64,000 bases of DNA from Treponema sp. JC4 (GCF_000260795.1 NZ_AJGU01000005.1:1-64000), one strand, 5' to 3'. Counted from the first letter of the stretch, positions 26,361 to 35,696 are shown. Made by a program: numbers and translations. The notes: a model not told the origin generated them from the sequence alone.

Positions 26361-27230
26361 ATGATGCAGGAAATATCTGTCAAAGCCTTTGCTAAGGTTA
26401 ATTTCGGACTTGCTGTGCTTCCTAAAAGGAATGATGGTTTTCATTGTATTGAAAGTATTTTTCAGACGGTAGATTTGTCTGATGAACTTGTAATAAAGCG
26501 TTCTGAAAAAAAAGGATGCTTTGTCACCTGTGATTCAATGAAGCTACCCGAGGTTAATACAATAACCGCCGCCTATAAAGCACTTGGCCAAGTTTTAGAG
26601 TCTGAGCTTTTTGGCGTAGAGGTTTTTATTAAGAAAGGAATCCCGTCCGGTGGTGGATTGGGAGGTGGTTCGTCTGATGCGGCTGCGTTTATCAGGGGAA
26701 TGGAATTACTAGGGGACTTCCGTCTTTCGGATGAAAAGAAAGATTACATTGCGGATAAAACCGGAAGTGATGTTTTCTTTTTTATGCATTGTGATGATAA
26801 AGGAAGCGGATGTGCGCTTGTTTCTGGGCGCGGTGAGGTGGTCAAACAAATTCAGCCTCGTAAAGATTTGTGGCTGGTAATGATTTTTCCGGGCGTTCAT
26901 TCTTCAACAAAAGAAGCTTATTCTCTGGTTGATGATGCGTTTGAAAAAGGTAGGAAAATAAAGAGTCCTGACTTTTCTGAATATGAGTTTATTTATAATA
27001 AATCAGTTCAGGATTGGACTTTTATTAATACGTTTACACCTGTTATTTCGGATAAGTATGAAAAAATCCGGAATGCAATAGGTGCTTTGGAAAAAACTAA
27101 CTGTTGCTATGCTGAAATGTCAGGTTCAGGGGCGACTGTATTTGGTGTGTTTACTTCAAAACAACAAGCTGATTTTGCATATAATTCGCTTGCTGAAACA
27201 TGGTGTTGTAAACTTGTGTCTACTATTTAG
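26361..27230 (+). CDS. ispE: 4-diphosphocytidyl-2-C-methyl-D-erythritol kinase
   Basis: Phosphorylates CDP-methylerythritol in the MEP isoprenoid pathway. The GHMP-kinase signature IPSGGGLGGGSSDAAA lies at about 93-108. The N-terminal AKVNFGLAVLPKRNDGFHCIESIF and the C-terminal MSGSGATVFGVF are also typical. At 289 residues the length is normal. Two ATG codons in a row open the frame; the first follows TATAAT by seven bases. It is 27 bases upstream of spoVG, a conserved pairing. Confidence 0.95.
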   Translation: MMQEISVKAFAKVNFGLAVLPKRNDGFHCIESIFQTVDLSDELVIKRSEKKGCFVTCDSMKLPEVNTITAAYKALGQVLESELFGVEVFIKKGIPSGGGLGGGSSDAAAFIRGMELLGDFRLSDEKKDYIADKTGSDVFFFMHCDDKGSGCALVSGRGEVVKQIQPRKDLWLVMIFPGVHSSTKEAYSLVDDAFEKGRKIKSPDFSEYEFIYNKSVQDWTFINTFTPVISDKYEKIRNAIGALEKTNCCYAEMSGSGATVFGVFTSKQQADFAYNSLAETWCCKLVSTI

Positions 27231-27257
27231 TGTTGGTTAATTTGTGCGGAGGTCAGA

Positions 27258-27536
27258 ATGCAGATTACCGAATTACGGATCAGAAAAGTTGAGGATGAAG
27301 GAAAATTACGTGCGTACGTCACGGTAACTTTTGACGATTGTTTTGTAGTGCATAACGTCAAAATTATTGAAGGAAAAACAGGTTTGTTTATTGCCATGCC
27401 AAGCCGAAAGACAGCAAACGGTGAATACAAAGACGTAGCTCATCCTATCAGCCCGGAATTCCGAAACGAATTGCAGGACAAAATTCTTGCCGAATTCAAT
27501 GCCGGACATGTTGAAACTGGCGGCGATTCGGAGTAA
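27258..27536 (+). CDS. spoVG: SpoVG family RNA/DNA-binding regulator
   Basis: The 92-residue protein matches SpoVG from start to end: MQITELRIRKVEDEGKLRAYVTVTFDDCFVVHNVKIIEGKTGLFIAMPSRK, then DVAHPISPEFRNELQDKIL. In Borrelia and Firmicutes SpoVG is a site-specific nucleic-acid-binding regulator; the targets here are unknown. CGGAGG precedes the ATG. It is co-directional with ispE upstream and tRNA-Gln 25 bases downstream. Confidence 0.96.
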   Translation: MQITELRIRKVEDEGKLRAYVTVTFDDCFVVHNVKIIEGKTGLFIAMPSRKTANGEYKDVAHPISPEFRNELQDKILAEFNAGHVETGGDSE

Positions 27537-27561
27537 AATACAAGGACTCTAAATCAGAGAT

Positions 27562-27634
27562 TGGGCCGTCGTCAAGCGGTAAGACAAAGGCTTTTGGTGC
27601 CTTCATTCCACAGGTTCGAATCCTGTCGGCCCAG
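27562..27634 (+). tRNA. tRNA-Gln (TTG anticodon)
   Basis: A 73-base cloverleaf without encoded CCA. The acceptor stem is TGGGCCG/CGGCCCA with discriminator G. The D-arm region contains AAGCGGTAAGA. The anticodon arm is AAGGC-TTTTGGT-GCCTT with anticodon TTG. The T-arm is ACAGG-TTCGAAT-CCTGT. All stems pair. A terminator follows at 27653. Confidence 0.96.
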
Positions 27635-27652
27635 CGTAGTCTTAAAATTTTG

Positions 27653-27686
27653 AAAACCATCGTAATAAAGTTACGGTGGTTTTTTG
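27653..27686 (+). terminator. Terminator after tRNA-Gln
   Basis: AACCATCGTAA (27655-27665) pairs with TTACGGTGGTT (27671-27681) with one G-U pair, followed by a T run. Confidence 0.8.
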
Positions 27687-27716
27687 CTTTTTAAACGGTT
27701 CTTAAGACGTGTAGGA

Positions 27717-27738
27717 CGCTGGGCCGACAGGATTCGAA
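27717..27738 (+). repeat. Inverted partial copy of the tRNA-Gln 3' end
   Basis: These 22 bases are the exact reverse complement of 27615-27636, the T-arm and acceptor 3' half of tRNA-Gln plus two bases. Seven more bases (TTAAGAC) also match further out after an interruption. It may be a remnant of integration at the tRNA or a folding partner of the primary transcript. Confidence 0.75.
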
Positions 27739-28227
27739 GCGAAGCGAGCGCGCCGTCTAGGCGAAGAGGCGGCAAGGAAGCCGCCGGAAGCGAGCGGAGA
27801 CGCCGCAGAGGAAGCGCACAGGAGGTGCGCGACCGTCGCGGCGAATCCGTACTAAAACCTGTAGTTTCCTCTCCCAGCTCCCGGGGCACCTGAAACTGTA
27901 AAACCGCCAGAATGCCTTTTACAATGTAAGTTCCCCTTAAGCGGCTGTTACTGTCTCCTTCAATTTTAATCGCGTAGCGTCTCAATAGATTATCGGGTCA
28001 AGCCCGATAATGACATGGTTTTATGTCGTTTACAATTGTAACCGCGTAGCGCCCTTCCCCTCAGGTAGTTCTCTCTCCCCACTTCGAACCTCCCCACGGC
28101 GGGAGAAACGCAGGGCTTGGCCACCGCAGGGAGCTTGCGACCGAGGAGGCTGAGCGTTAGCGAACCCGGAGTTGCGACTTGTAAGGGCGACTCGCCTCCT
28201 GAAAAGCATCTGGAAAAGGCAGGGTAA
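27739..28227. other. Gene-free, partly GC-rich structured region
   Basis: No gene is supported. At 27739-27860 the GC content is far above the surroundings. It holds hairpins GGCGGC/GCCGCC and GCGCA/TGCGC and a GGATTCG...CGAATCC pairing. At 27989-28011 a perfect nine-base hairpin ATTATCGGG/CCCGATAAT has loop TCAAG. The CGCGTAGCG motif occurs twice (about 27970 and 28040). Around 28085-28200 there is more GC-rich sequence. Open frames here are arginine-rich artefacts. Confidence 0.5.
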
Positions 28228-28256
28228 TTAACATTTATAGAAGAATTCAATATAAT
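28228..28256 (+). promoter_or_regulatory. Promoter of alaS, leaderless
   Basis: TTAACA (28228-28233), 17 bases and TATAAT (28251-28256), then eight bases to ATG at 28265. No Shine-Dalgarno. Confidence 0.65.
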
Positions 28257-28264
28257 TACCCCTT

Positions 28265-30088
28265 ATGAACGCTAACGAGTTACGCTCAAAATATATTGAG
28301 TTTTTTAAAAGTAAAAATCATGTTGAAATTTCAGGACAGTCTTTGATTCCTGAAAACGATCCTTCAGTTTTGTTTACAATGGCGGGAATGCATCCGCTTG
28401 TTCCTTATCTTCTTGGTGAAAAGCACCCAGCGGGAACCCGTCTTACTGACTACCAGAAATGTATCCGTACCGGCGATATTGAAGAAGTAGGTGACCCTGC
28501 TCATCTTACCTGTTTTGAAATGCTTGGTAACTGGTCTTTGGGCGATTATTTCAAGAAGGAATCAATCGCATTTTCTTACGAATTTTTGACTAGCCCAAAA
28601 TGGCTGGGACTTGATCCGAAAAAGATTTCTGTAACTGTTTTTGCAGGTGATGAAAACGCTCCTCGTGATGAAGAAGCTGCTGGTTACTGGAAAGAAAACG
28701 GCATGCCAGAAGATAAAATTGCTTATCTTCCTGCAAGCGACAACTGGTGGGCAGCTGGTCCTACAGGTCCTTGTGGTCCTGATACAGAAATTTTCTACTG
28801 GGTTGGCGAAGGCCTGCCTCCTGTTGGTTCTAACAAGGGAACTGACAGCGCAAACTGGATGGAAATCTGGAACAACGTTTTCATGCAGTACAACCGCGTT
28901 GATGAAAAGACTTTGCTTCCGCTTGAGAAGAAAAACGTTGATACAGGTATGGGACTTGAACGTACTAACTGTATCCTGCAGGGAAAGACTTCGGTTTATT
29001 TGACAGAAGTTTTCCAGCCAATTATTCATACTATTGAAATGCTTTCCGGCTATACATACGGCACTGATGAAGAAAAAGATAAGTCAGTTCGTATTATTGC
29101 TGATCACACTCGTTCTTCTGTATTCATCCTTGGTGACCAGAGAGGAGTTACTCCAGACCGCGTTGGTGCTGGTTACGTTCTTCGCCGTCTTATCCGCCGC
29201 GCAGTTCGCCATGGAATGAAGCTTGGTATTGAAAAAGACTTTATGGCTGAAGTTGCTGCAACTGTAATCGGTAACTTTAAGGAAGCTTATCCTGAACTTG
29301 AACAGAATAAGGAAAAGGTTTACCGCGAACTTACTGCTGAGGAAGCTAAATTCCGTCTTACTCTTAAGAAGGGTGAAGCAGAATTCCAGAAGCTTCTTCC
29401 AAACCTGATGAAGAATCCTAAGAAGATTATCAGCGGTAAGGTTGCTTACAATCTTTACGAAACATATGGATATCCTCTTGAGCTTACTCAGGAGCTTGGT
29501 GCAGAAAACGGATTTACTGTTGACGTTGAAGGCTTTAAAGAAGCTGAACGCAAGCATCAGGAAGCTTCTAAAACTGTTGATGCAGGTGCCGCTAAGGGTG
29601 GTCTTGCTGAACAGTCTGAAGTTACAACAAAATATCACACTGCAACACACCTTTTGCAGCAGGCTCTGGTAAACGTTCTTGGTGACCAGGTTGCTCAGAA
29701 AGGCTCAAATATCAACAACGAACGTATGCGCTTTGACTTTACTTTTGAACGTCCTATGACTAAGGAAGAAATTCAGAAGGTTGAAGACATCGTAAACGAA
29801 AAGATTAAGGAAGACTTGCCTGTTACTATGGAAGTTATGCCTTTGGATAAGGCTAAGGCTGAAGGTGCCCGCGCTCTCTTTACTAACAAGTATGGCGAAG
29901 ACGTTAAGGTTTACACAATTGGCCGCGACGTTAAGTCTGACTGGTTCAGTAAGGAAGTTTGTGGTGGACCTCACGTTCAGCACACTGCTCAGATTGGTGA
30001 CTTCAAGATTCAGAAGGAACAGTCTTCTTCGGCTGGTGTTCGCCGTATCCGCGCTGTAATTTCTGGTGGACTTCCATTGGACAAGTAG
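28265..30088 (+). CDS. alaS: Alanyl-tRNA synthetase, short form lacking the C-Ala domain
   Basis: Charges tRNA-Ala. The class II catalytic domain occupies about 1-240 (SLIPENDPSVLFTMAGMHPLVPYLLG; motif 2 region CIRTGDIEEVGDPAHLTCFEMLGNW; motif 3 DTGMGLERTNCILQGK). A tRNA-recognition helical domain follows, then the editing domain with the zinc-type HTATH (YHTATHLLQQAL) and CGGPHV. The protein ends at residue 607 just after SSSAGVRRIRAVI, so the C-terminal oligomerisation/C-Ala domain is absent; about 870 residues is usual. To my knowledge spirochaete AlaRS are typically this short, so I read it as lineage-specific, not truncation. Leaderless start predicted. Confidence 0.95.
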   Translation: MNANELRSKYIEFFKSKNHVEISGQSLIPENDPSVLFTMAGMHPLVPYLLGEKHPAGTRLTDYQKCIRTGDIEEVGDPAHLTCFEMLGNWSLGDYFKKESIAFSYEFLTSPKWLGLDPKKISVTVFAGDENAPRDEEAAGYWKENGMPEDKIAYLPASDNWWAAGPTGPCGPDTEIFYWVGEGLPPVGSNKGTDSANWMEIWNNVFMQYNRVDEKTLLPLEKKNVDTGMGLERTNCILQGKTSVYLTEVFQPIIHTIEMLSGYTYGTDEEKDKSVRIIADHTRSSVFILGDQRGVTPDRVGAGYVLRRLIRRAVRHGMKLGIEKDFMAEVAATVIGNFKEAYPELEQNKEKVYRELTAEEAKFRLTLKKGEAEFQKLLPNLMKNPKKIISGKVAYNLYETYGYPLELTQELGAENGFTVDVEGFKEAERKHQEASKTVDAGAAKGGLAEQSEVTTKYHTATHLLQQALVNVLGDQVAQKGSNINNERMRFDFTFERPMTKEEIQKVEDIVNEKIKEDLPVTMEVMPLDKAKAEGARALFTNKYGEDVKVYTIGRDVKSDWFSKEVCGGPHVQHTAQIGDFKIQKEQSSSAGVRRIRAVISGGLPLDK

Positions 30089-30177
30089 TTTTGCAGGCCG
30101 ATTTTCGTTTGTCGGCTTGTAACTAAATGTTCTCTTATTTGTTATTTAAAAAAGAAAACTATAAAAAGGAAATATAA

Positions 30178-31269
30178 ATGAAAAAATTAGCCCTAGTTTG
30201 TTTTATGATGCTTTCTGCCTTTGGTGCTGCTTTTGCTCAGTCAGATTTGCAGCCTCTGGCAATTGTAAAACTTAATAAAAATAAGAGCGAGACAGTTACT
30301 GTTAAACAGGTAAAATCTCGAGTTCTTCCTTACGAAAAGCAGCTTGGCCGTAAGCTTACTGTAGATGAGCGCAAGCAGGTTTTGAACACTATTATTGAAG
30401 AAAAACTGATGCTTCAGGCAGCTGTTCAGGACGGTATTTCAATTCCAGATTCTGCTGTAGATCAGTATTTTGTTCAGGGAATGAGCCAGCAGCTTGGTGT
30501 AAATGTTTCTGAAAAAGAACTTGATGATATTGTAAAACAGACACAGGGTATGAGCCTTGATGAGCTTTTGCAGAAACAGGTTGGAATGAATAAGGTTGAT
30601 TATAAGGCAACTCTTAAAAATCAGCTTATGATCCAGCAGTATGTTGTAAAGGCAAAGCAGGCTGAAATTCAGGCTGTAGCACCAACAGATGAAGAAATCC
30701 GTGCTTTCTATGACAGCAATAAGGCTTCTTTTGTATGGAATGATATGATGAAGTCTTTCCTTGTTATCGTTCAGAAGGGTGATAATATTGATGCTGCCCG
30801 CCAGAAGGCTAATGATTTGAGAAATCAGCTTAAAGACGGAAAGATTACAAATGATCAGCTTGTAGCAAAATCTAAGGAAGAAAATTCTGGTTTCCAGGCT
30901 GGTGACTTGCTCCTGCAGAAGACAGAAGCAATTGCTGCCCGCCTTGGATATGCTTTTGCAGACTTGCGTGATCTTTTTGGCCAGAAAGAAGGCTTTATTA
31001 CAGATATTAAAGAAACAGCACAGGATTTCCGCTTTTTCAAAATCGGTAAAAAATATGATGCAAAAATGCTTGCAATTGGTGATGTAGTTCAGCCTGATAC
31101 AACAATCACTGTTTACGATTATATCCGCGGTAACCTTGGACAGCAGAAGCAGATGCAGTATGTTCAGATGGCTGCACAGCAGCTTGCAAATTCTTTAAAT
31201 ACCCCTGAAAATGTAGATATGAAAAAGAAAGATGCTGCACTTGATAAGCTTCTTTCTTGGGAGAACTAG
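30178..31269 (+). CDS. SurA-like periplasmic chaperone/peptidyl-prolyl isomerase
   Basis: The 363-residue exported protein has a signal peptide (1-20, cut near AFA-Q). A SurA_N-type helical chaperone domain follows (about 30-165; VLPYEKQLGRKLTVDERKQVLNTIIEEKLMLQAA). A parvulin-like segment follows at about 170-285 (SGFQAGDLLLQKTEAIAARLGYAFADL), with the usual GGDLG motif degraded, so isomerase activity is doubtful. It probably escorts outer-membrane proteins through the periplasm. AAGGAAAT precedes the ATG. nusB follows directly. Confidence 0.85.
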   Translation: MKKLALVCFMMLSAFGAAFAQSDLQPLAIVKLNKNKSETVTVKQVKSRVLPYEKQLGRKLTVDERKQVLNTIIEEKLMLQAAVQDGISIPDSAVDQYFVQGMSQQLGVNVSEKELDDIVKQTQGMSLDELLQKQVGMNKVDYKATLKNQLMIQQYVVKAKQAEIQAVAPTDEEIRAFYDSNKASFVWNDMMKSFLVIVQKGDNIDAARQKANDLRNQLKDGKITNDQLVAKSKEENSGFQAGDLLLQKTEAIAARLGYAFADLRDLFGQKEGFITDIKETAQDFRFFKIGKKYDAKMLAIGDVVQPDTTITVYDYIRGNLGQQKQMQYVQMAAQQLANSLNTPENVDMKKKDAALDKLLSWEN

Positions 31270-31270
31270 A

Positions 31271-31738
31271 GTGTCCAGAAGAAAAGGAAGAATACTTGCT
31301 TTCCAGGTTTTGTTTTCCTGGGAGGCTACAAAAAGTTCTTTGGATGATTTACTGAATTTTTCATGGCTTCAGAAGGACTCTGAATTTACTGCAAATCCGG
31401 AAACTGAAGTTGCCGTTGCAGAAGTAAAGGAAAGTTCAAAAGAAGAACAGACTTTTGCAAGCCTTATTGCCTCTGGTACTGTAGATCATATTTCAGAAAT
31501 TGATGACATGATTAAGGCTCATCTTACTAAGGACTGGTCGCTTGAGCGCATTAATAAGGTAACACTTGCAATTTTGCGAACAAGCATTTACGAAATGAAG
31601 TTCCAGGCTGGTTCAACACCGCAGATTGTTATTGATGAAGCGGTTAAGATTGCAAAAGATTTTGGCACTGACGATTCCTATAAATTTATTAACGCTGTGC
31701 TTGATAAAATAGGAAAAGATGAAGCAAAAAAGTCTTAG
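31271..31738 (+). CDS. nusB: Transcription antitermination protein NusB
   Basis: The 155-residue all-helical RNA-binding protein works with NusE (S10) in rRNA antitermination. Family features: RRKGRILAFQVLFSWE at the start, DWSLERINKVTLAILRTSIYEMKF and PQIVIDEAVKIAKDFGTDDSYKFINAVLDKI at the end. The start is GTG at 31271, with GGAG eight bases upstream inside the preceding gene's end. An acidic insertion (about 40-70, ETEVAVAEVKESSKEEQ) enlarges the usual helix-turn region. Its end overlaps the next lipoprotein gene by 20 bases. Confidence 0.93.
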   Translation: MSRRKGRILAFQVLFSWEATKSSLDDLLNFSWLQKDSEFTANPETEVAVAEVKESSKEEQTFASLIASGTVDHISEIDDMIKAHLTKDWSLERINKVTLAILRTSIYEMKFQAGSTPQIVIDEAVKIAKDFGTDDSYKFINAVLDKIGKDEAKKS

Positions 31739-33566
31739 AAAACTTGTAAATCTTTCAATTCTCTTTTTAATTTTGTTCTGTCTGAATGCCTGCCGCATGA
31801 AGGCAGAACAAAAGTCTTTAACCTACCGTTTAGAAATTATTGATTCTTTAATCGCACAAAATCAGAAAAAGCAGGCTTTTAAGGAGCTGAAAAAGGTTCA
31901 GAAAAAGGCTGTGGATTCCTGGTCTTATCTTGGAGTTTACAAGCGTTATCTTAAGCTTGCAGAAAACGATGCTGCTGAAAAGCTTATAAAAAAGGCTGTA
32001 AAGCGCCATTCAAATAATCCTGAGATTCTTGCTGTTTATTCAAAATATCTGATTACTGCTGGCCGCTTCGAGGAAGCTGAAAAGCTTGCAGAAAAGCTTA
32101 AAAATACAAAATACGGTTCTCTTTACTCGGAAGTCTATCTGCGTAAGGCTTTGAAGAATAAGTCCTCGGATGATTCCTTTGTTTATTTTGTTCAGGAACC
32201 ATTTTTTCAGATTTTCTTTGATGCCTATAACGGAAGTAAAAATCCTTTGTGGCTGAAAAACTGTGCGGTTTACATGCTTTATACAGGCGAGCTCAAAAAG
32301 GCTGCAACGCTCAATCCTGCTTTTTATGCAGACGCGGATGATGCTTATTTCTGGGCAACGGTTTTGTACGATGGCGGGGAATTTTATGATTCTATAAATG
32401 CTCTTGAAAAATCAAAGCAGTTTTTGAAGGATTATCAGAACAGCGGACTTTACCGGGTAAGCCAGATTGCTCAGATTGCCCTTGAATCTGATTCCTTTAT
32501 GGCCCTTTCTGATTTCCAGGGTGCGGAAAATGTGCGCCAGGAAATTGTACCTGTAATTTTTGACCTGCCTAAAAAAGAGGGGGATGACAGCCTTATCCCT
32601 GTGATTATGGTAAATTCTGCCTTATGGGCAAAAGGCCTTAAAGATGCTGATGCAACAGCAGATCTTCTTTTTGATATTGTTACTAATTATCCTGATTTTG
32701 TGCCTGGTCTGATTTTGTATGCAGATTTTGCCTATGAGACCAGCCTTGAGCGGGAAGAAGATGATGAGGTTAAGGCTTTAAGAAGGGCAGGTATTTCTTC
32801 TCTTGCCATGGAAAAATATGATAACCGTCGTAAGATTCCTTTGAGCGATGCCCTTTATAGAATTGATTTATGCCTTGAAAAAGGACCTGAACCCTATCTT
32901 GAAATGGAAAAACTTGACCTTGAATATAAGGCAAACCGTCATATTACTGAAAAAGAAAAGACCCGCGATTTGTGGACTATTCTTGAGCGCAATTATATTG
33001 AAGGCGAAAAATACAAGGAGCTTCTGGTTCAGTATGCTGTGAACTTTTTGCTCAGAACTAAACAGACTGAAGACGCCTATAATCTTTTTTATAAATATAT
33101 TTATGATAAGTATCATTTTAATGATAAGGAAGGATTTTTCGTTCAGTTTGCAGAGCGTGTAAAGGAAATTAATCTTCCGATGGCGGAATTCGGCGGATAT
33201 TTTGCAGCGATGACAAAGAACTTTTCTGAAGCTCTGAGAATTTACGAATTCTGCGTTTTTGAAAGCGGGGGAATTACTTCGGAAGGTCAGATTTCTACTC
33301 GGGTTGGAAGTGCTGCCTGTATGAATCTTAGTGATATGTACTTTGCTAATGGTGAAAAGCAGAGGGCCATGGATTTATACGGAAAGACTGCTGGACGGGA
33401 AGTAAACAATAAGCTTAGAAGCGATATATTTTTTAGGCTGGCAAATATATATGTTTCGGAAGGGGATAATAAAAATGCCCTCCGCTCGGCTGACTACGCT
33501 TATAACATAGATAACGAAAACGAAAGGGCATTTTTGTTAAGAACTAAATTACGTTCTATGAATTAA
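31719..33566 (+). CDS. Large lipoprotein with tetratricopeptide-like repeats
   Basis: The 615-residue protein has a lipoprotein signal (LFLILFCLNAC, lipidated Cys at about 25). Most of the remainder is predicted helical with TPR-like pairs (AAEKLIKKAVKRHSNNPEILAVYSKYLITAGRFEEAEKLAEKL; AMDLYGKTAGREVNNKLRSDIFFRLANIYVSEGDNKNALRSADYAYNID). It likely scaffolds protein interactions at an envelope membrane. No enzyme motif. It is translationally coupled to nusB and converges with groES, leaving one base between the stops. I do not recognise a named family. Confidence 0.8.
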   Translation: MKQKSLRKLVNLSILFLILFCLNACRMKAEQKSLTYRLEIIDSLIAQNQKKQAFKELKKVQKKAVDSWSYLGVYKRYLKLAENDAAEKLIKKAVKRHSNNPEILAVYSKYLITAGRFEEAEKLAEKLKNTKYGSLYSEVYLRKALKNKSSDDSFVYFVQEPFFQIFFDAYNGSKNPLWLKNCAVYMLYTGELKKAATLNPAFYADADDAYFWATVLYDGGEFYDSINALEKSKQFLKDYQNSGLYRVSQIAQIALESDSFMALSDFQGAENVRQEIVPVIFDLPKKEGDDSLIPVIMVNSALWAKGLKDADATADLLFDIVTNYPDFVPGLILYADFAYETSLEREEDDEVKALRRAGISSLAMEKYDNRRKIPLSDALYRIDLCLEKGPEPYLEMEKLDLEYKANRHITEKEKTRDLWTILERNYIEGEKYKELLVQYAVNFLLRTKQTEDAYNLFYKYIYDKYHFNDKEGFFVQFAERVKEINLPMAEFGGYFAAMTKNFSEALRIYEFCVFESGGITSEGQISTRVGSAACMNLSDMYFANGEKQRAMDLYGKTAGREVNNKLRSDIFFRLANIYVSEGDNKNALRSADYAYNIDNENERAFLLRTKLRSMN

Positions 33567-33567
33567 A

Positions 33568-33840
33568 TTATTCGATTACTGCGATGATGTCACTCATCTT
33601 GAGGATGAGGTGATCTTCGCCGTCGATTTTTACCTGTGTTCCAGAATATTTATCGTACATGATGCGGTCGCCTTTTTTAACGGTGATTTTTACATCGTCA
33701 GTTCCAGGACCTACTTCTACAACAGTAGCAGTCTGAGTTTTTTCCTGAGCAGCTTCCGGAATGATAAGTCCGCTTGCTGTTTTTGTTTCTGCCTTGTCAT
33801 TTTTTACAAGAACACGATCTGCTAAAGGTTTAACTTTCAT
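33568..33840 (-). CDS. groES: Co-chaperonin GroES
   Basis: The 90-residue protein caps GroEL. It has the canonical start MKVKPLADRVLVKND, the mobile loop TKTASGLIIPEAAQEKTQ and the domain VVEVGPGTDDVKITVKKGDRIMYDKYSGTQV. groEL is not next to it, as in some other spirochaetes. AGGAG precedes the ATG. The leader has a GCGGGCT/AGCTCGC hairpin (about 33860-33880), but no CIRCE element is visible, so HrcA control is not supported here. Confidence 0.96.
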   Translation of the reverse strand: MKVKPLADRVLVKNDKAETKTASGLIIPEAAQEKTQTATVVEVGPGTDDVKITVKKGDRIMYDKYSGTQVKIDGEDHLILKMSDIIAVIE

Positions 33841-33959
33841 TTTTATATCTCCTGTTTGAGCGAGCTGGTCAGAGCCCGCGATATTTTTCTTTATATTAAA
33901 ATAATAAAAATACGTTGATTCGGCAAGAAAAAAAATAACAAAGTGACTGTGACTCCTCG

Positions 33960-33986
33960 TTGAAAGAAGGCTTTATTTCCTATAAA
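33960..33986 (+). promoter_or_regulatory. Promoter of fhs, leaderless
   Basis: TTGAAA (33960-33965), 15 bases and TATAAA (33981-33986), then eight bases to ATG at 33995. Two out-of-frame ATG triplets lie in the eight-base gap. Confidence 0.5.
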
Positions 33987-33994
33987 ATGCATGC

Positions 33995-35671
33995 ATGACA
34001 GATATTGAAATTGCCCAGAAAAATGTAATGGTTCCTGTTAAGGAAGTGGCTGCAAAAATTGGAATTGCAGAAGACAAACTTGAACTCTATGGCCCTTACA
34101 AGGCAAAAATCACTTTTGAAGAACTAAAAGCCCTGCAAAAAAAGGCTTGCCAAAAACCTGGAAAGCTTATTCTTGTAACGGCAATTACTCCTACTCCTGC
34201 AGGCGAAGGAAAATCCACAGTTAGTATTGGCCTTGCAGACGGTCTTAATAAAATCGGAAAGAAAACTGTAGTAGCCCTGCGTGAGCCTAGTCTTGGCCCC
34301 TGTTTTGGCGTAAAGGGTGGTGCCTGTGGTGGCGGATATGCCCAGATTGTTCCTATGGAAGACATCAACCTGCACTTTACTGGTGATATTCACGCAATTT
34401 CTATTGCAAATAACCTGATTGCAACATTAATCGATAACCATATTCAGCAGGGTAACCAGCTTGGAATTGACCCTAGAACTATCAGCTGGAAACGCTGTAT
34501 GGATTTGAACGACCGTTCACTCCGCAACATCATTGTTGGTCTTGGAGGAAGACTTCAGGGCGTTCCAAGAGAAGACCATTTTACAATCGCTGTTGCTTCA
34601 GAAATCATGGCAATTATCTGTCTTTCAAAAACTATCAGCGAACTTAAAGAACGAATTGACCGCATCGTAATTGGCCAGAATTATGCCCGTGAAAATGTAA
34701 CATTTGGTCAGCTTAAATGTACAGGTGCCGTTGCTGCCCTTCTTAAAGACGTAATCAAGCCTAACCTTGTTCAAACTCTGGAAAAGAACCCAGCCTTTGT
34801 TCACGGAGGTCCTTTTGCAAACATCGCCCATGGCTGTAACAGCGTAAATGCAACTATGTGTGCCCTTGCAACCGGTGACTATGTTGTTACAGAAGCTGGC
34901 TTTGCCGCAGACCTAGGAGCAGAAAAATTCCTTGATATTAAATGCCGTTCTGCAGGTCTTAAGCCGGATGCTGTTGTAATTGTTGCAACAATCCGCGCCC
35001 TTAAAATGCATGGTGGAGTAGCAAAAACTGACCTCGCTGCACCAAACACAGCTGCCCTTGAAAAAGGCTTTGAAAACCTTAAAACTCATATAGAAAACAT
35101 TGCAAAGTTCGGATTACCTTCTGTTGTTGCTGTGAACAAGTTCATTACCGACAGCGATGAAGAAATTAAACTCTTGCAGTCACTTTGCGAAAAAATTGGG
35201 GCAAAAGCAGTGCTCAGCGAAGGCTGGGAAAAGGGTGGAAACGGAACTGCCGAACTTGCAAAAGTTGTTGCAGAAATTGCTGACAGCGGAAAGGCAGATT
35301 TCCATCATCTTTATGTGGATGAACTTCCTCTTACTCAGAAAATTGAAAAAATTGCAAAAGAGATTTACCGTGCAGAACGCGTAGACTTTGACAGCGCTGC
35401 TCTTAAAAAACTTAAAGCTTTTGAAGAACAGGGCTACGGAAAACTTCCTGTCTGCATTGCAAAGACACAGAATTCAATCAGCCATGATCCAAGCTTAATT
35501 GGAGCTCCAAAAGGCTTTGTATTCCCGGTTCGCGATGTTCAGCTTTATGCTGGTGCAGGATTTGTTGTTGCATTGGCAGGCGATATTATGACAATGCCAG
35601 GATTACCAAAGGCACCGGCTGCTCTTAATATTGATGTTGATGACGACGGTGTAATTACAGGATTATTCTAA
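33995..35671 (+). CDS. fhs: Formate-tetrahydrofolate ligase
   Basis: Makes 10-formyl-tetrahydrofolate from formate, ATP and THF, feeding purine and formyl-methionine synthesis and, in acetogens, the Wood-Ljungdahl pathway. The 558-residue protein has the P-loop [14 protein letters not shown] (about 68-80), [35 protein letters not shown] and [11 protein letters not shown], all family signatures. It is monocistronic with no other acetogenesis genes nearby, so a one-carbon supply role for purines (purL in this window) is the simpler reading. It converges with adk across structured element B. Confidence 0.96.
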   Translation: MTDIEIAQKNVMVPVKEVAAKIGIAEDKLELYGPYKAKITFEELKALQKKACQKPGKLILVTAITPTPAGEGKSTVSIGLADGLNKIGKKTVVALREPSLGPCFGVKGGACGGGYAQIVPMEDINLHFTGDIHAISIANNLIATLIDNHIQQGNQLGIDPRTISWKRCMDLNDRSLRNIIVGLGGRLQGVPREDHFTIAVASEIMAIICLSKTISELKERIDRIVIGQNYARENVTFGQLKCTGAVAALLKDVIKPNLVQTLEKNPAFVHGGPFANIAHGCNSVNATMCALATGDYVVTEAGFAADLGAEKFLDIKCRSAGLKPDAVVIVATIRALKMHGGVAKTDLAAPNTAALEKGFENLKTHIENIAKFGLPSVVAVNKFITDSDEEIKLLQSLCEKIGAKAVLSEGWEKGGNGTAELAKVVAEIADSGKADFHHLYVDELPLTQKIEKIAKEIYRAERVDFDSAALKKLKAFEEQGYGKLPVCIAKTQNSISHDPSLIGAPKGFVFPVRDVQLYAGAGFVVALAGDIMTMPGLPKAPAALNIDVDDDGVITGLF

Positions 35672-35696
35672 GATATATTTGGAAGATAAAGGTTAA

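Noticed and set aside
27615-27738. attL/attR pair of an integrated element at tRNA-Gln
   Set aside because: The duplicated segment is inverted, only 80 bases away, and no integrase or cargo genes lie between.
27684-27893. Arginine-rich 69-codon frame after tRNA-Gln
   Set aside because: Product of the GC-rich structured block; low complexity, no ribosome binding site.
27990-28250. 86-codon minus-strand frame upstream of alaS
   Set aside because: Overlaps repeats and the alaS promoter; no plausible protein features.
33841-33994. CIRCE/HrcA operator before groES
   Set aside because: The 9-bp CIRCE arms are not present; only an unrelated seven-base hairpin is seen.
33995-35671. Part of a Wood-Ljungdahl acetogenesis cluster
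   Set aside because: fhs stands alone; no methenyl-THF, CO dehydrogenase or hydrogenase gene is in the window.
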